Positions 31,501 to 40,969 are shown, counted from the first letter of the stretch. The stretch: 64,000 nucleotides of DNA from Empedobacter stercoris (GCF_025244765.1 NZ_CP104209.1:1612001-1676000), one strand, 5' to 3'. A program made the numbers and translations. Notes: generated by a model not told the origin, from the sequence alone.

Positions 31501-31540
31501 AAAAAAAGCCATTAAAATTCGTTTTGATGGCTTTTCATTT
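31501..31540 (+). terminator. Terminator after the secreted amylase gene
   Basis: AAAGCCATTAAAATTC ... TTTTGATGGCTTTT forms a stem with wobble pairs and a 4-base loop. It strongly resembles the terminator upstream of the same gene. Confidence 0.8.
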
Positions 31541-31585
31541 TCACAAATCGTTGAAAAATCAATAACTTGTCGGTTAATTTACACC

Positions 31586-32600
31586 ATGACAAAAAAGAAA
31601 AATTCTACTTGCCATTTTTTCCTTCGCTTATACGCTGGGATTTGCCCAAACCAACAAACAAGTTTTATTTACAATCAAAAATCAATCGGATGTCAAATGT
31701 TATCGCATTCAGAGTATCATTACATCAGCAAAAGGAATATTGATTGCGGCAATCGACGAGCGTGTTCCAAATTGTGGCGATTTACTTTACAATCCTAATA
31801 TCAATATTGTGATTAGGAAAAGTGATGACAAGGGAAAAACATAGTCAGCAATCAAGCGAGTTATCGATTTTCCAGATCAAGAATCTGCTTCTGATGTATC
31901 AATGGTTTTGGATGAAAAGACAAAAGAAATTTATCTTTTTTACAATTACATGAATCATAAAATTGCGAAAAATGAATTTCGATTACATTTTGTAAAAAGT
32001 GCTGACAATGGAGAAACGTGGTCAAAACCTGTTGATATTACGGACCAAATTACGCCAACGGAATGGAAAAAAGATTTTAAATTCATTACTTCTGGTCGTG
32101 GCGCATACACAAAAGAAGGTTGGATTTTGAATACATTGGTTCGATTGAAAGACGGTGTTTACGTATTCGGAAGTAAAGATCATGGAAAAACGTGGGAACG
32201 AATTTCGAGTGTTGCAGAAAAAGCTGACGAAACAAAAATTGGATGTTAAATGCGCGCATTCAAAATGCTGGTTTCCGTAAAATATTTATCTCAAAAGATC
32301 AAGGAAAAACATGGACTTCTAAAATGGATGAACAATTAATTGATCCAACTTGTAATGCTTCGACATTGGTTTTAGGAAAAGATATTGTGTTTAGTAATTT
32401 GCATGATTCAAAAGATAGTCAAAAACCTGGGATTGAAAGTAAGTAGAGATCAAGCGAAAACATGGAATTTTTTCAAAACTATAGAACCAAATTCTTCGGC
32501 TTATTCCGTTTTAACGAATATATCAAAAAATAAAATTGGTATTTTTTATGAAGCTAATGATTACCAAGATATGGTTTTTGAAGTAGTTGATTTAAAATAA
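31586..32600 (+). pseudogene. Decayed exo-alpha-sialidase-like (BNR/Asp-box) gene
   Basis: Several reading frames must be joined to recover one protein. A signal peptide (LLAIFSFAYTLGFAQT) lies in a frame shifted from the ATG at 31586 by an indel in an A-run. The catalytic-domain start YRIQSI, corresponding to YRIP in sialidases, follows. Asp-boxes SDDKGKT, SADNGETWS, SKDHGKTWE, SKDQGKTWT and SRDQAKTWN come next. A TAG at 31842 replaces the Trp codon (TGG) of the first box. Further shifts occur near 32236, apparently with a small deletion, and near 32430. At roughly 340 residues the remnant is shorter than full sialidases. It is an isolated relic with no sialic acid genes nearby. Confidence 0.8.
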
Positions 32601-32616
32601 ATTCAATCATAAAAAT

Positions 32617-32650
32617 ATAAAAAACCTCATCAAATGATGAGGTTTTTTGT
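32617..32650. terminator. Bidirectional terminator after sialidase relic / LOG gene
   Basis: A 14-bp perfect stem (32619-32632 with 32635-32648) has A-runs and T-runs at both ends. It separates the plus-strand relic from the minus-strand LOG gene ending at 32654. Confidence 0.88.
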
Positions 32651-32653
32651 TGC

Positions 32654-33370
32654 TTAAAAATTAAGCTTGATATTATATTTTGCATAGAAATTCTGAATGT
32701 GACCAACCGCCTCTTCTGCTGTATCAACTAAACGGAAAAGATCTAAATCTGTTTCAGAAATATAACCATCTGCAATCACTCGATCTCTAATCCAATCAAA
32801 TAATCCAGACCAATATTCAGTACCAACCAAAACGATTGGGAAACGACCTGTTTTCTTTGTCTGAACTAAAGTTAATGCTTCAAACAGTTCATCTAATGTT
32901 CCGAAACCTCCTGGCATTACGATGAATCCTTGAGAATATTTTACAAACATCACTTTTCGAGCAAAGAAATAATCAAAATTTATTTCATATTCACGGTCAA
33001 TATATTTGTTCAATTCTGTCTCGAAAGGCAATGTAATTCCTAAACCAACAGATGAGCCTCCTCCTTTTTGAGCACCTTTATTTGCAGCTTCCATAATTGC
33101 AGGTCCTCCTCCTGTAATAACACCAAAACCTATTTTAGTTAATTGATAGGCAATTTCCTCTGCTAATTGATAATAATGATTTTCTTTTGATGTACGTGCC
33201 GAACCAAAAATAGAAACACAAGGTCCAATTTTTGACATGGCTTCATAACCATTTACAAACTCTGCCATAATCTTGAACAATGCCCAAGAGTCATTTATTC
33301 TAATCTCGTTCCAATCTTTTGGTCGAAACGGAGATTGTATTCTATCTACTTCTTTTTCTTTATTTGTCAT
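32654..33370 (-). CDS. LOG family (TIGR00730) phosphoribohydrolase-like protein
   Basis: The 238-residue Rossmann-like protein has the two LOG motifs ITGGGPAIMEAANKGA and PGGFGTLDELFEA, the latter carrying the conserved catalytic Glu and Thr. Family members cleave cytokinin riboside 5'-monophosphate or related nucleotides; bacterial proteins of this type are often mislabelled lysine decarboxylases. The N-terminal 50 residues (RPKDWNEIRINDSW) are typical of the longer bacterial group. The physiological substrate in this organism is unknown. The gene is flanked by two terminators and forms a single-gene unit. Confidence 0.88.
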   Translation of the reverse strand: MTNKEKEVDRIQSPFRPKDWNEIRINDSWALFKIMAEFVNGYEAMSKIGPCVSIFGSARTSKENHYYQLAEEIAYQLTKIGFGVITGGGPAIMEAANKGAQKGGGSSVGLGITLPFETELNKYIDREYEINFDYFFARKVMFVKYSQGFIVMPGGFGTLDELFEALTLVQTKKTGRFPIVLVGTEYWSGLFDWIRDRVIADGYISETDLDLFRLVDTAEEAVGHIQNFYAKYNIKLNF

Positions 33371-33383
33371 AGTATTTTAATAA

Positions 33384-33415
33384 AAAGAACCGTAACAAAA
33401 ATGCTACGGTTCAAT
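33384..33415 (-). terminator. Terminator after Bax inhibitor-1 gene
   Basis: The 8-bp arms GAACCGTA (33387-33394) and TACGGTTC (33405-33412) are followed on the minus strand by T residues, 30 bases past the stop at 33441. Confidence 0.8.
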
Positions 33416-33440
33416 ATACAAATTTATTGTTTGTTTCTGT

Positions 33441-34145
33441 TTAATCTCTGCTCATAAAAATTCTTAAAATATACCAGAATAGTAACATTAATGATGCAAA
33501 TAACGACAATGCTGCTGCAACATATTGTTGTGTTCCAAATTCATATTTTAGTTGATGCGTATTGTATAATATTGCACCACCTGCTAATGCACACATTCCT
33601 ACTGAGAACCATAAGCCTAAATCGAACCCAAATAACATCCCAGCAATTATCAAACCAATTGCTAAGAAGAATCCAATTGTTAACGCTCCTTTTAAAACAG
33701 AAAAATCTGCTTTTGTAAAAAATACGATAGCTGATAATCCTACAAATAATCCTCCTGTCACAACTGCCGCTTGTTTTATAACGTATGTTCCGCCATAATG
33801 TAATGCGATGTAAAGCATTGGAACAAAAATTAAAGCTTCTGCAATTATATACAATAAGTAACCTAAGTATTGTTTTGATTTAGAAATCGAACCATAAGCC
33901 ATTTTTTGTGCGACCCAAGTAATTCCCATAAATCCAGCCAATAGAATTAACCAAAGATATCCTGAAGTTAAACTTAACATAAAGCTGACTAAAGCTTCTG
34001 ATTTCAACATCAAAGATTCGATTAATACAAATACTAAAACTCCTCCTGCAACATGTCCATAGGTATGTTTATAAAAATTTGCTCTTTCTGCACTCGTTGC
34101 TTCTGCAACCAATTGGTTTTGTTGATATACGTGTTGATCTTCCAT
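33441..34145 (-). CDS. Bax inhibitor-1/YccA family membrane protein
   Basis: The 234-residue protein has seven hydrophobic segments and the family signature near the third and fourth segments (YGSISKSKQYLGYLLYIIAEAL), with acidic residues near the C-terminus. Bacterial homologues (YccA, YetJ) are inner-membrane proteins; YetJ is a pH-sensitive calcium leak channel and YccA interacts with FtsH. The N-terminal 30 residues are hydrophilic (QVYQQNQLVAEATSAERANF) and cytosolic. No functional partner is visible among its neighbours. Confidence 0.88.
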   Translation of the reverse strand: MEDQHVYQQNQLVAEATSAERANFYKHTYGHVAGGVLVFVLIESLMLKSEALVSFMLSLTSGYLWLILLAGFMGITWVAQKMAYGSISKSKQYLGYLLYIIAEALIFVPMLYIALHYGGTYVIKQAAVVTGGLFVGLSAIVFFTKADFSVLKGALTIGFFLAIGLIIAGMLFGFDLGLWFSVGMCALAGGAILYNTHQLKYEFGTQQYVAAALSLFASLMLLFWYILRIFMSRD

Positions 34146-34204
34146 ATTTTTTTAGGTAAAATTTTTGATAAATAATTAATGCTAAAATAATAAAATAAAC
34201 TTAT

Positions 34205-34891
34205 TTACTCGCTCACTATTTTTTGGTAATTTTTAATAGATTTAATCCAATCAATTAGTCCAATAATCGATAAAACTAACAAAACAATATACTGAAATGA
34301 TGTAATCACAGCTCCTTTATGAATCATCAGTGGAATCATCACCAAATCACCAATTATCCAAAAAAACCAATTATCAATTTTTCGTCTTGCCATCATCCAC
34401 ATCCCAATCAAAAAGATGGCTGTTGTCGATGCATCTATAAAATCTATTTGAGTATAATGAAATTGACATTGATTGATAAAACTTGTGTCAAATCCATTCT
34501 GAATAACTGGACGGAAATAATAAATCGTCAGAATAAACAGAAAACTCAATGCAAACAAAATCGTTGCATACAAATATTCTTTTTTCGAAGCCCACGAAAC
34601 ATCGACATGTTTATGATCTTCTTCAAGATTTTTTTGCCACAAAATCCAACCATATATTGCCATCGATGTATAATAAAAATTGATTATTGTTTCGCCATAC
34701 AATCCCCAATTAAAAAATAAATAGATAAAAATAAATGTCGAAATAATAGTGGTCGGATAAACCAATATATTACGTTTGTAGGTATAATAAACGGAAATAA
34801 TCCCAAATAGAGTTGCAATAGTTTCGAGCAAAATATTCAACGAAGAATACGTTTTATAAGGCGCAAAAATATAATCAATAAAATCGTTCAT
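34205..34891 (-). CDS. pnuC: PnuC nicotinamide riboside transporter
   Basis: The 228-residue protein has about seven membrane segments. The motif NWGLYGETIINFYYTSMAIYGW lies in the second and third helices, and WRKIDNWFFWIIGD-like Trp/Asn residues follow (RRKIDNWFFWIIGDL). These line the substrate path in PnuC proteins, which allow facilitated uptake of nicotinamide riboside. Related family members carry thiamine or other vitamins (PnuT), and no riboswitch is seen to decide the matter. It is placed between the Bax inhibitor-1 and phosphopantetheinyl transferase genes on the same strand, without tight coupling. Confidence 0.85.
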   Translation of the reverse strand: MNDFIDYIFAPYKTYSSLNILLETIATLFGIISVYYTYKRNILVYPTTIISTFIFIYLFFNWGLYGETIINFYYTSMAIYGWILWQKNLEEDHKHVDVSWASKKEYLYATILFALSFLFILTIYYFRPVIQNGFDTSFINQCQFHYTQIDFIDASTTAIFLIGMWMMARRKIDNWFFWIIGDLVMIPLMIHKGAVITSFQYIVLLVLSIIGLIDWIKSIKNYQKIVSE

Positions 34892-34975
34892 GGTTAATGT
34901 GTTAATTCGCTAATTTGAGAATGTGAGAATAATTTTTGAGTTTCATAAGTCGTAATTCTAATTTCGCATTTCGAT

Positions 34976-35605
34976 TTATTCATAATCCAGCACCCAAACC
35001 AAATAATATTCTCCAATCATTTTATAAAACGCATGGTATTTTCGAGATTTTATCTCATCAGAAATCCAACAAATAATTTGATTATTTTCTACTAATTCAA
35101 ATTCTTCTACGCGATAATGATTCAGAAAATTCCAAAGATTTCCACCATTCAATTTGTACAAACCTTCTTTCATTCCCCAAATTACATGCAAATATTCAAT
35201 TTCATGCTCTTGCGGAATCCAAGCGATTTCATCTGGACGCGCAAATTTGTGTTTAATGTTTAAAATTTTTCTTGGTCGAGCCAATTCAATATCTATCCCA
35301 ATATTATATTCGCTCACGCCAACAGAAACCAATCCATAGGAATGCGTGATAGAAATTTCTTTATTTGTAGGTAAAAAAGGTTTTCCTCTTTCGTCATAAT
35401 TTACATCATAATCCAAGTCCAATTTCTTTAGACAAGCGCGCAAACCAAGATATTCTCTGGCCTGTTTAGGTCGAAGATTATTATATTTTTCCATCCTATA
35501 ATCCTCTAAATGAAGATATTCTAACAATTCTTCATTCGATTCTGTTACATTCCACGTAATAATGCGGGTATGTTTAAAATCGTTAATATAATCGATAACG
35601 GGCAT
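34976..35605 (-). CDS. 4'-phosphopantetheinyl transferase superfamily protein
   Basis: The 209-residue protein shows the PPTase signatures IGIDIELARPR (magnesium-binding Asp and Glu) and WGMKEGLYKLNG (W-x2-KE-x3-K). Its N-terminal half (KQAREYLGLRACLKKL, ITHSYG) fits the larger Sfp-like class. It would transfer phosphopantetheine from CoA to a carrier protein. No PKS, NRPS or fatty-acid carrier protein is nearby, so its target is unknown, though many flavobacteria use such an enzyme for flexirubin or fatty-acid carriers. It is divergent from ahcY, sharing a 74-base promoter region. Confidence 0.87.
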   Translation of the reverse strand: MPVIDYINDFKHTRIITWNVTESNEELLEYLHLEDYRMEKYNNLRPKQAREYLGLRACLKKLDLDYDVNYDERGKPFLPTNKEISITHSYGLVSVGVSEYNIGIDIELARPRKILNIKHKFARPDEIAWIPQEHEIEYLHVIWGMKEGLYKLNGGNLWNFLNHYRVEEFELVENNQIICWISDEIKSRKYHAFYKMIGEYYLVWVLDYE

Positions 35606-35627
35606 TTTATTAATCGAAATTTGTTTG

Positions 35628-35635
35628 TAAATTTG
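35628..35635 (+). promoter_or_regulatory. Putative -7 box for ahcY
   Basis: TAAATTTG matches TAnnTTTG and lies 52 bases before the ahcY start codon, with a T-rich -33 region around 35605. It sits in the short space between divergent genes, where a promoter is required. Confidence 0.5.
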
Positions 35636-35679
35636 TTCCTTATAAACTTTAAAAAAAAGTTAGTTAAATATATCAATTG

Positions 35680-36993
35680 ATGGATACAAAAACGCAATAC
35701 ATTCCATACAAAGTTAAAGATATTTCTTTAGCTGAGTGGGGAAGAAAGGAAATTACGTTGGCTGAGGCAGAAATGCCTGGGTTAATGGCTATCCGTGAAG
35801 AGTATAAAGCTGCTCAACCTTTGAAAGGTGCTCGCATTGCAGGTTGTCTACACATGACAATCCAAACTGCAGTATTAATCGAAACGTTAGCTGCTTTAGG
35901 AGCTGATGTTACATGGTCGTCATGTAATATTTTCTCTACACAAGATCACGCTGCTGCTGCAATTGCTGCTGCTGGGATTCCTGTGTATGCTTGGAAAGGG
36001 ATGAACGAAGAGGAATTCGATTGGTGTATCGAGCAAACATTATTCTTCGGAGAAGATCGCAAACCATTAAACATGATTCTGGATGATGGTGGAGACTTAA
36101 CGAATATGGTGATTGATCGTTACCCAGAATTGGTTGCTGAGATCAAAGGATTATCAGAAGAAACAACTACGGGTGTACACCGTCTTTATGAAAGAATGGA
36201 GAAAGGTACATTGCCTATGCCTGCAATTAACGTAAATGATTCTGTAACAAAATCTAAATTCGACAACAAATATGGATGTCGCGAATCTGCAGTAGATGCT
36301 ATCAAACGTGCTACTGACTTGATGATCGCTGGTAAACGTGTTGTAGTTTGTGGATATGGTGATGTTGGTAAAGGTACAGCGGCTTCTTTCCGTGGTGCTG
36401 GAGCAATTGTTACAGTAACTGAAATCGACCCTATTTGTGCTTTACAAGCATCGATGGAAGGTTACGAAGTAAAACGTTTAGATACAGTTGTTGCAAACGC
36501 TGATATCGTAATTACGACGACTGGTAACTTTGGAATTGTACGCGCAGAGCATTTCGAAAAAATGAAAGACAAAGTTGTTGTTTGTAACATTGGTCACTTC
36601 GATAACGAAATCGACATGGCTTGGTTAAACGCTACTTACGGATCTACAAAAGAAGAAATCAAACCTCAAGTTGACAAGTACAACATCAACGGAAACGATA
36701 TTATCGTTTTAGCTGAAGGTCGTTTAGTAAACTTAGGATGTGCAACAGGTCACCCTTCTTTCGTGATGTCAAACTCTTTCTCTAACCAAACTTTAGCTCA
36801 AATCGAGTTGTGGACTAATTCATCAGCTTACGAAAATAAAGTATATACTTTACCGAAGCATTTAGATGAAAAAGTTGCAGAATTACACTTAGCTAAATTA
36901 GGAGTAGAATTAGAAGTTTTATCTCAAGAACAAGCAGAATACATTGGTGTAACGGTTGAAGGACCATATAAACCAGAATATTATAGATATTAA
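35680..36993 (+). CDS. ahcY: Adenosylhomocysteinase
   Basis: The 437-residue enzyme cleaves S-adenosylhomocysteine to adenosine and homocysteine, recycling the by-product of methyl transfer. It has the first AHCY signature (substrate side, [16 protein letters not shown]), the NAD-binding site [19 protein letters not shown] and the C-terminal HLAKLG...PYKPEYYRY tail that reaches into the neighbouring NAD site. The start is the ATG at 35680; the TTG three bases earlier is in frame but not needed. Codon use is notably biased toward well-translated codons. It is monocistronic with a terminator. Confidence 0.97.
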   Translation: MDTKTQYIPYKVKDISLAEWGRKEITLAEAEMPGLMAIREEYKAAQPLKGARIAGCLHMTIQTAVLIETLAALGADVTWSSCNIFSTQDHAAAAIAAAGIPVYAWKGMNEEEFDWCIEQTLFFGEDRKPLNMILDDGGDLTNMVIDRYPELVAEIKGLSEETTTGVHRLYERMEKGTLPMPAINVNDSVTKSKFDNKYGCRESAVDAIKRATDLMIAGKRVVVCGYGDVGKGTAASFRGAGAIVTVTEIDPICALQASMEGYEVKRLDTVVANADIVITTTGNFGIVRAEHFEKMKDKVVVCNIGHFDNEIDMAWLNATYGSTKEEIKPQVDKYNINGNDIIVLAEGRLVNLGCATGHPSFVMSNSFSNQTLAQIELWTNSSAYENKVYTLPKHLDEKVAELHLAKLGVELEVLSQEQAEYIGVTVEGPYKPEYYRY

Positions 36994-37039
36994 TTAATTT
37001 TAATTTAGATTTTTATTTGAAGAAATAACACACTTAACT

Positions 37040-37076
37040 ATATGCCCTCGCCCTGAACAAGCGAGGGCTTTTTTAT
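37040..37076 (+). terminator. Terminator after ahcY
   Basis: GCCCTCGC (37044-37051) pairs with GCGAGGGC (37061-37068) around a 9-base loop and is followed by six T residues. It is GC-rich against an AT-rich background. Confidence 0.9.
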
Positions 37077-37154
37077 GCATAGAAAATTAAGCTCAACAAT
37101 TAATTCTAAAAAGATTATCTTTAAAATATTATTGAATAGTTTTTATTACTGATT

Positions 37155-37730
37155 ATGATTAAAAAATACATACAGCTTGGATTTGTATTAATTGGAGGCA
37201 CTTCACTTTTTGCACAAACAGACAAACCTTCGGAAATATTTTGGAAAAACCTCGAAAAACATTGCGGTAAAGCCTATGAAGGAAAATTAGCTGAACACAT
37301 AAAACGTGATGATTTTGCTGGTAAAAAATTAACGATGCATGTTAAAAGCTGTTCAGAAAACGAAATAAAAATTCCGTTCAATGTGGGTGATAATTATTCA
37401 CGTACATGGATTTTGACTAAAAAAGATGGAGTCATTACACTAAAACACGATCATCGTCACGAAAATGGAACTTCAGAGTCGGTAACTTTTTATGGTGGAA
37501 CAAATACCAATTATGGTTTTAAAGATTTCCAGATGTTTCCTGCCGACCAAGAAACAGCAAGTCTTATAGATTATGCTTCAACAAATATTTGGTGGATTAC
37601 ACTTGATGACAAAACATTTAGTTACAATTTGCAAAAACCTGGTTCTAAAGTACCATTTAACGTTTACTTCGATTTAACAAATGAAATTGAAACACCACCC
37701 GCTCCTTGGGGTTGGGGAACACCACGATAA
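37155..37730 (+). CDS. Secreted protein of unknown function
   Basis: The 191-residue protein starts with a signal peptide (GTSLFAQ, to about residue 21). It has two conserved-looking cysteines (residues about 37 and 65), a charged LKHDHRHENGTSESVTFYGG segment and a Trp/Pro-rich C-terminus (PPAPWGWGTPR). I recognise no named family, although the overall look is that of a conserved secreted protein. It is a single-gene unit between terminators and convergent with the following gene. The Cys pair could form a disulfide in the periplasm. Confidence 0.75.
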   Translation: MIKKYIQLGFVLIGGTSLFAQTDKPSEIFWKNLEKHCGKAYEGKLAEHIKRDDFAGKKLTMHVKSCSENEIKIPFNVGDNYSRTWILTKKDGVITLKHDHRHENGTSESVTFYGGTNTNYGFKDFQMFPADQETASLIDYASTNIWWITLDDKTFSYNLQKPGSKVPFNVYFDLTNEIETPPAPWGWGTPR

Positions 37731-37756
37731 AAAAGAGCTGATTAGCTCTTTTTTAT
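37728..37756. terminator. Bidirectional terminator between convergent secreted-protein genes
   Basis: AAAAAAGAGCT (37729-37739) pairs with AGCTCTTTTTT (37744-37754), overlapping the stop codons of both convergent genes. Confidence 0.88.
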
Positions 37757-38379
37757 CGTTTAATTAATATATCTGCATTTATCGCTGGCGTTATTCCCAA
37801 AGGCGTTTTCTGCCATTTATCCGAATCTTTAGTTTTGTACAAACATTTTGCTAACAACGCTGCGCTAAGATATATTGGTGACTCAAGTTTTGTTAACAAT
37901 TCTACTTTTATGTAGAAATTTCCTTTATGTTTAATATTATAATCTCTCAAATCATAAGTAAAAATATCATCCTGCTGACTTCCTTTTTTAACTACAATAT
38001 TAAAAGGATTTTCTAATATCGTTTTATCTGGACGATTATCTAAATCACTAAATAAATCTACTTTTACAATAACAGAATCAACTTTTAATGGGTAACTGAA
38101 ATTAAAATTAATTCGTTGAAAAGTAAATTCTTTATTAGGTGCACTTATAGGGATAGCAATTTGTTTTATATATTTTGGTAAAGAATCTTTTTTAAAATTA
38201 ATATCTGAATTCAAACCAACTTGTACAGTCTTAGTCTTAGTATCTGATCCAACTCTTTTTAATTTAAACTTAGATTTATCATACAAAATCGTTTCGTGCA
38301 ATTCTATCGTATCTTTTTTATAATCTTGTGCATTTGCAAACGTTATAAAACATAAAATAAGGAAGTAAATTTTTGTCAT
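37753..38379 (-). CDS. Secreted protein of unknown function
   Basis: The 208-residue protein has a signal peptide (LCFITFANAQ) and a beta-rich mature region. The mature part contains KQIAIPISAPNKEFTFQRINFNF and VDSVIVKVDLFSDLDNRPDKTI, a pattern found in surface or matrix proteins of Bacteroidota, and a last third with YLSAALLAKCLYKTKDSDKW. I do not recognise a functional family. Nothing in the neighbourhood suggests a role. Confidence 0.7.
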   Translation of the reverse strand: MTKIYFLILCFITFANAQDYKKDTIELHETILYDKSKFKLKRVGSDTKTKTVQVGLNSDINFKKDSLPKYIKQIAIPISAPNKEFTFQRINFNFSYPLKVDSVIVKVDLFSDLDNRPDKTILENPFNIVVKKGSQQDDIFTYDLRDYNIKHKGNFYIKVELLTKLESPIYLSAALLAKCLYKTKDSDKWQKTPLGITPAINADILIKR

Positions 38380-38537
38380 CTATTTGGTTTTTAAATTATT
38401 ATCAATTTTATAAAATATAGATGTTCAAAACTCCCAAAGGTTACACAACAACATGTTAAAGTTTTGTTTCAATTCTTAAGATTTAATCCATATTTGCATT
38501 CTTTTTTTGCATAAATTTAATAGATACAATCAGTTGA

Positions 38538-39862
38538 ATGCTATTTAGATTTTACATCATCGTATTTTTATTCTTAAATTTCTTGCATATTCATGCACAA
38601 GAAAGTGGACTTATTTTATCCGAAAAGATTAAAAAAGAAAAAATTCATTTTCAATTTATCAAAAACTTAGTCATTGTTCCAGTAACATTCAATAATCAAC
38701 CGATGAATTTTATCATTGATTCTGGTCTAAAAGAAACCATTTTATTTAGCCAATTTGATCAAACAATTGATAAAAAAGATATTCAAACTATTACACTAAA
38801 AGGTTTAGGAAAAGATGCGAAAGACACCAAGGGGTTTTATTCAAAGAATAATAAATTAGCCGTTGGCAATCATTATTTAGCTACTAATGCCAGTATTATA
38901 ATAATTCAAGACGAAAATTTTAATTTATTTTCTCGTTTAGGAATTGATGTTCATGGGATTATTGGTTCAGAATTTTTTAAGAATCATCCAATCGAAATTG
39001 ATTATGCAAAACAAAAAATCACAATTTATGCGACGATAAAAGAGGTTAAAAAATTAAAGAAATATCAATCAAAAGCGTTAGAAATTAGCACAGAAAACAA
39101 ACCGTTTACCTCAATTGATTTTTTTTATGAACGTGAATTTACTGATCAAAAAATGCTCATAGATATTGGTAACAGTGATGGGTTGTGGTTATTCAAGAAT
39201 GAAATTAAAAATTTAGCTCCTTTAAACCATGCGTTTGATGATGAATTAGGAAAAGGATTCAATGGAATAATTAACGGTGAACGTGGCACAATTACGTCTG
39301 TAAATCTCGGAAAATATAAACTGCATTATCCTTTGATTGCTGTTCCTGATTATGAATCTATTCAATACATTAATCTCAAAAATAACCGAAAAGGATCTTT
39401 AGGGAATGAGGTTTTAAGACGTTTTTCAATTATTTTAGATTACCGAAATAAAACATTTTATTATAAATCGAACCGAAATTTTAGAGATGCTTTTCATTAT
39501 AACAGAAGTGGTTTGACGATTATTCATGATGAGTTTGAATGGAAAAATGAAAAAGTTAATGTTGATTTTTAACAACGTTCAGCTTCCGAAACCAACACTT
39601 TTTCTCCTCAAAAAGTAAATTATCAAATCGTTATGAAACCTGTTTACAAAATAGAATCTGTTCGAAAAATTCGAATGCAGATTTGATTGGTTTAAAAGCA
39701 AATGATCGATTAATCAAACTGAACGGAAAACATGTGAATAACATGAGTTTGAATGATATTGAAAATTTTATGAAACAAAATGAATTCCAAGAAATTTCGG
39801 TCGAAATCCTCAGAAATAATCAATCACTTGTTTACAAATTTGTCTTGGAAATTCCGTATTAA
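38538..39862 (+). pseudogene. Broken retropepsin-like aspartyl protease with PDZ domain
   Basis: A 344-residue open frame (38538-39572) encodes a signal peptide and two aspartyl-protease-like lobes, with IDSG (first lobe) and a degenerate DIGNSDG (second lobe). The same frame continues past the TAA at 39570 with coding-like residues (QRSASETNTFSPQKVNYQIV). It then shifts by one base in a five-A run near 39668 into a PDZ-like domain (ADLIGLKANDRLIKLNGKHV ... LEIPY) ending at 39862. Family members often have such a C-terminal PDZ domain. Nonsense mutation plus one-base deletion is the simplest reading. The truncated 344-residue protein could still be made and partly active. Confidence 0.7.
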
Positions 39863-39881
39863 AAAAAAGAGTAACATATCG

Positions 39882-40964
39882 CTACTCTTCTAATTGGTTT
39901 AAAATATTTTCTAATTCTAACAACGGTTTTTTATACAGTTTATTTATCCACCATTTTAGCATCCAGATACAAAATCCTATATAAATAATTAATGCTATAA
40001 AATAAAAAAATCCAAAATTTATTAAATTATCAAAATGTGTATAAGTTTGTTTTTCAATCAAAACTGTACCTATAAATAATATACAAAGTATACTTAAAGT
40101 ATAAGTATATAAGCTGAAAATAGTTATTGATGATTTGAAGTTATAATAAAACCAATTGATATTTCTTAACGAGTTATATTCTAATTTATAAGATGAATTA
40201 TAAAATTTAATTAAATAATATAATGGTACGATCATTATTGCTGCTATACACACTAATACCCACCATACGATAAGGGTATTTAATCCAAACAAATATGGGT
40301 AAATTAATAAAACAGGAAAAGATGTTAACTGAAAAAAGAAATCCTTTTTCATAACCTTTCTTATTTTATCAATAATTGTATTTGCTTTTTGATTCAGCTC
40401 AAGATCTGGATTAATCTTCACATCTTCTGAAGACTGATTATCCCATTGTTTTTGTAATTCATCAAAATTCATAGCCGTATTTTTTATAATAATTTGTAGT
40501 TTATCTTTTGTACGATTCAGTTTTACGCGAGCATTTCCTTCAGTAATTCCTAAGTTTGCACCAATTTCTTTGTGACTTTGTCCTTCTAAAAAAAGAAAAA
40601 TTAAGGCTTTTTCTACTTTATTTAATTCGTGAACAGCTTTGTAAAACAACTCAAGTTGCGTCTCCTTTTCACGATAATCTACCTCATCTACACGATCTAT
40701 ATTTTCTATAAATGTGTGAGTATCCGTCTTTTTCTTTTCTTTTTTGAAATAAGTTAAAGCCGTATTCAGTGAAACACGATACATCCAAGTCGAAAATTGT
40801 GAATTTCCCTCAAACCGTTCAAACGATTTCCACAACTGCAAAACAATTTCTTGCATCAAATCATTCTGATCATCAGCATCATCCATATACATCTTAGCGA
40901 CTTTGTGCAAAATCCCTTTGTGTTGTTCGATTAATTCTAAGAAATAAGTCTGTTTTGCCCTCAA
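39882..40964 (-). CDS. ECF sigma factor fused in frame to a membrane protein
   Basis: Residues 1-165 are an ECF sigma-70 factor: region 2 (AKMYMDDADDQNDLMQEIVLQLW) and region 4 (KALIFLFLEGQSHKEIGANLGITEGNARVKLNR). Residues from about 167 (MNFDELQKQWDNQ) look like the start of a separate protein with a hydrophilic segment and four or so membrane segments. The join lies on the six-A run at 40480-40485. A change of one base there would instead end the sigma factor as KKYGYEF, with the second gene overlapping it from the ATG of MNFDEL. The annotated start is TTG, as no in-frame ATG precedes it. It follows a small gene by 5 bases. Confidence 0.75.
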   Translation of the reverse strand: MRAKQTYFLELIEQHKGILHKVAKMYMDDADDQNDLMQEIVLQLWKSFERFEGNSQFSTWMYRVSLNTALTYFKKEKKKTDTHTFIENIDRVDEVDYREKETQLELFYKAVHELNKVEKALIFLFLEGQSHKEIGANLGITEGNARVKLNRTKDKLQIIIKNTAMNFDELQKQWDNQSSEDVKINPDLELNQKANTIIDKIRKVMKKDFFFQLTSFPVLLIYPYLFGLNTLIVWWVLVCIAAIMIVPLYYLIKFYNSSYKLEYNSLRNINWFYYNFKSSITIFSLYTYTLSILCILFIGTVLIEKQTYTHFDNLINFGFFYFIALIIYIGFCIWMLKWWINKLYKKPLLELENILNQLEE

Positions 40965-40969
40965 AATTG

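Noticed and set aside
32654-33370. Lysine decarboxylase.
   Set aside because: PGGFGTLDELFE marks the LOG/TIGR00730 phosphoribohydrolase family, a well-known source of this mislabel.
35606-35679. SAH or SAM riboswitch upstream of ahcY.
   Set aside because: Only 74 AT-rich bases lie between divergent genes; no conserved riboswitch core is visible.
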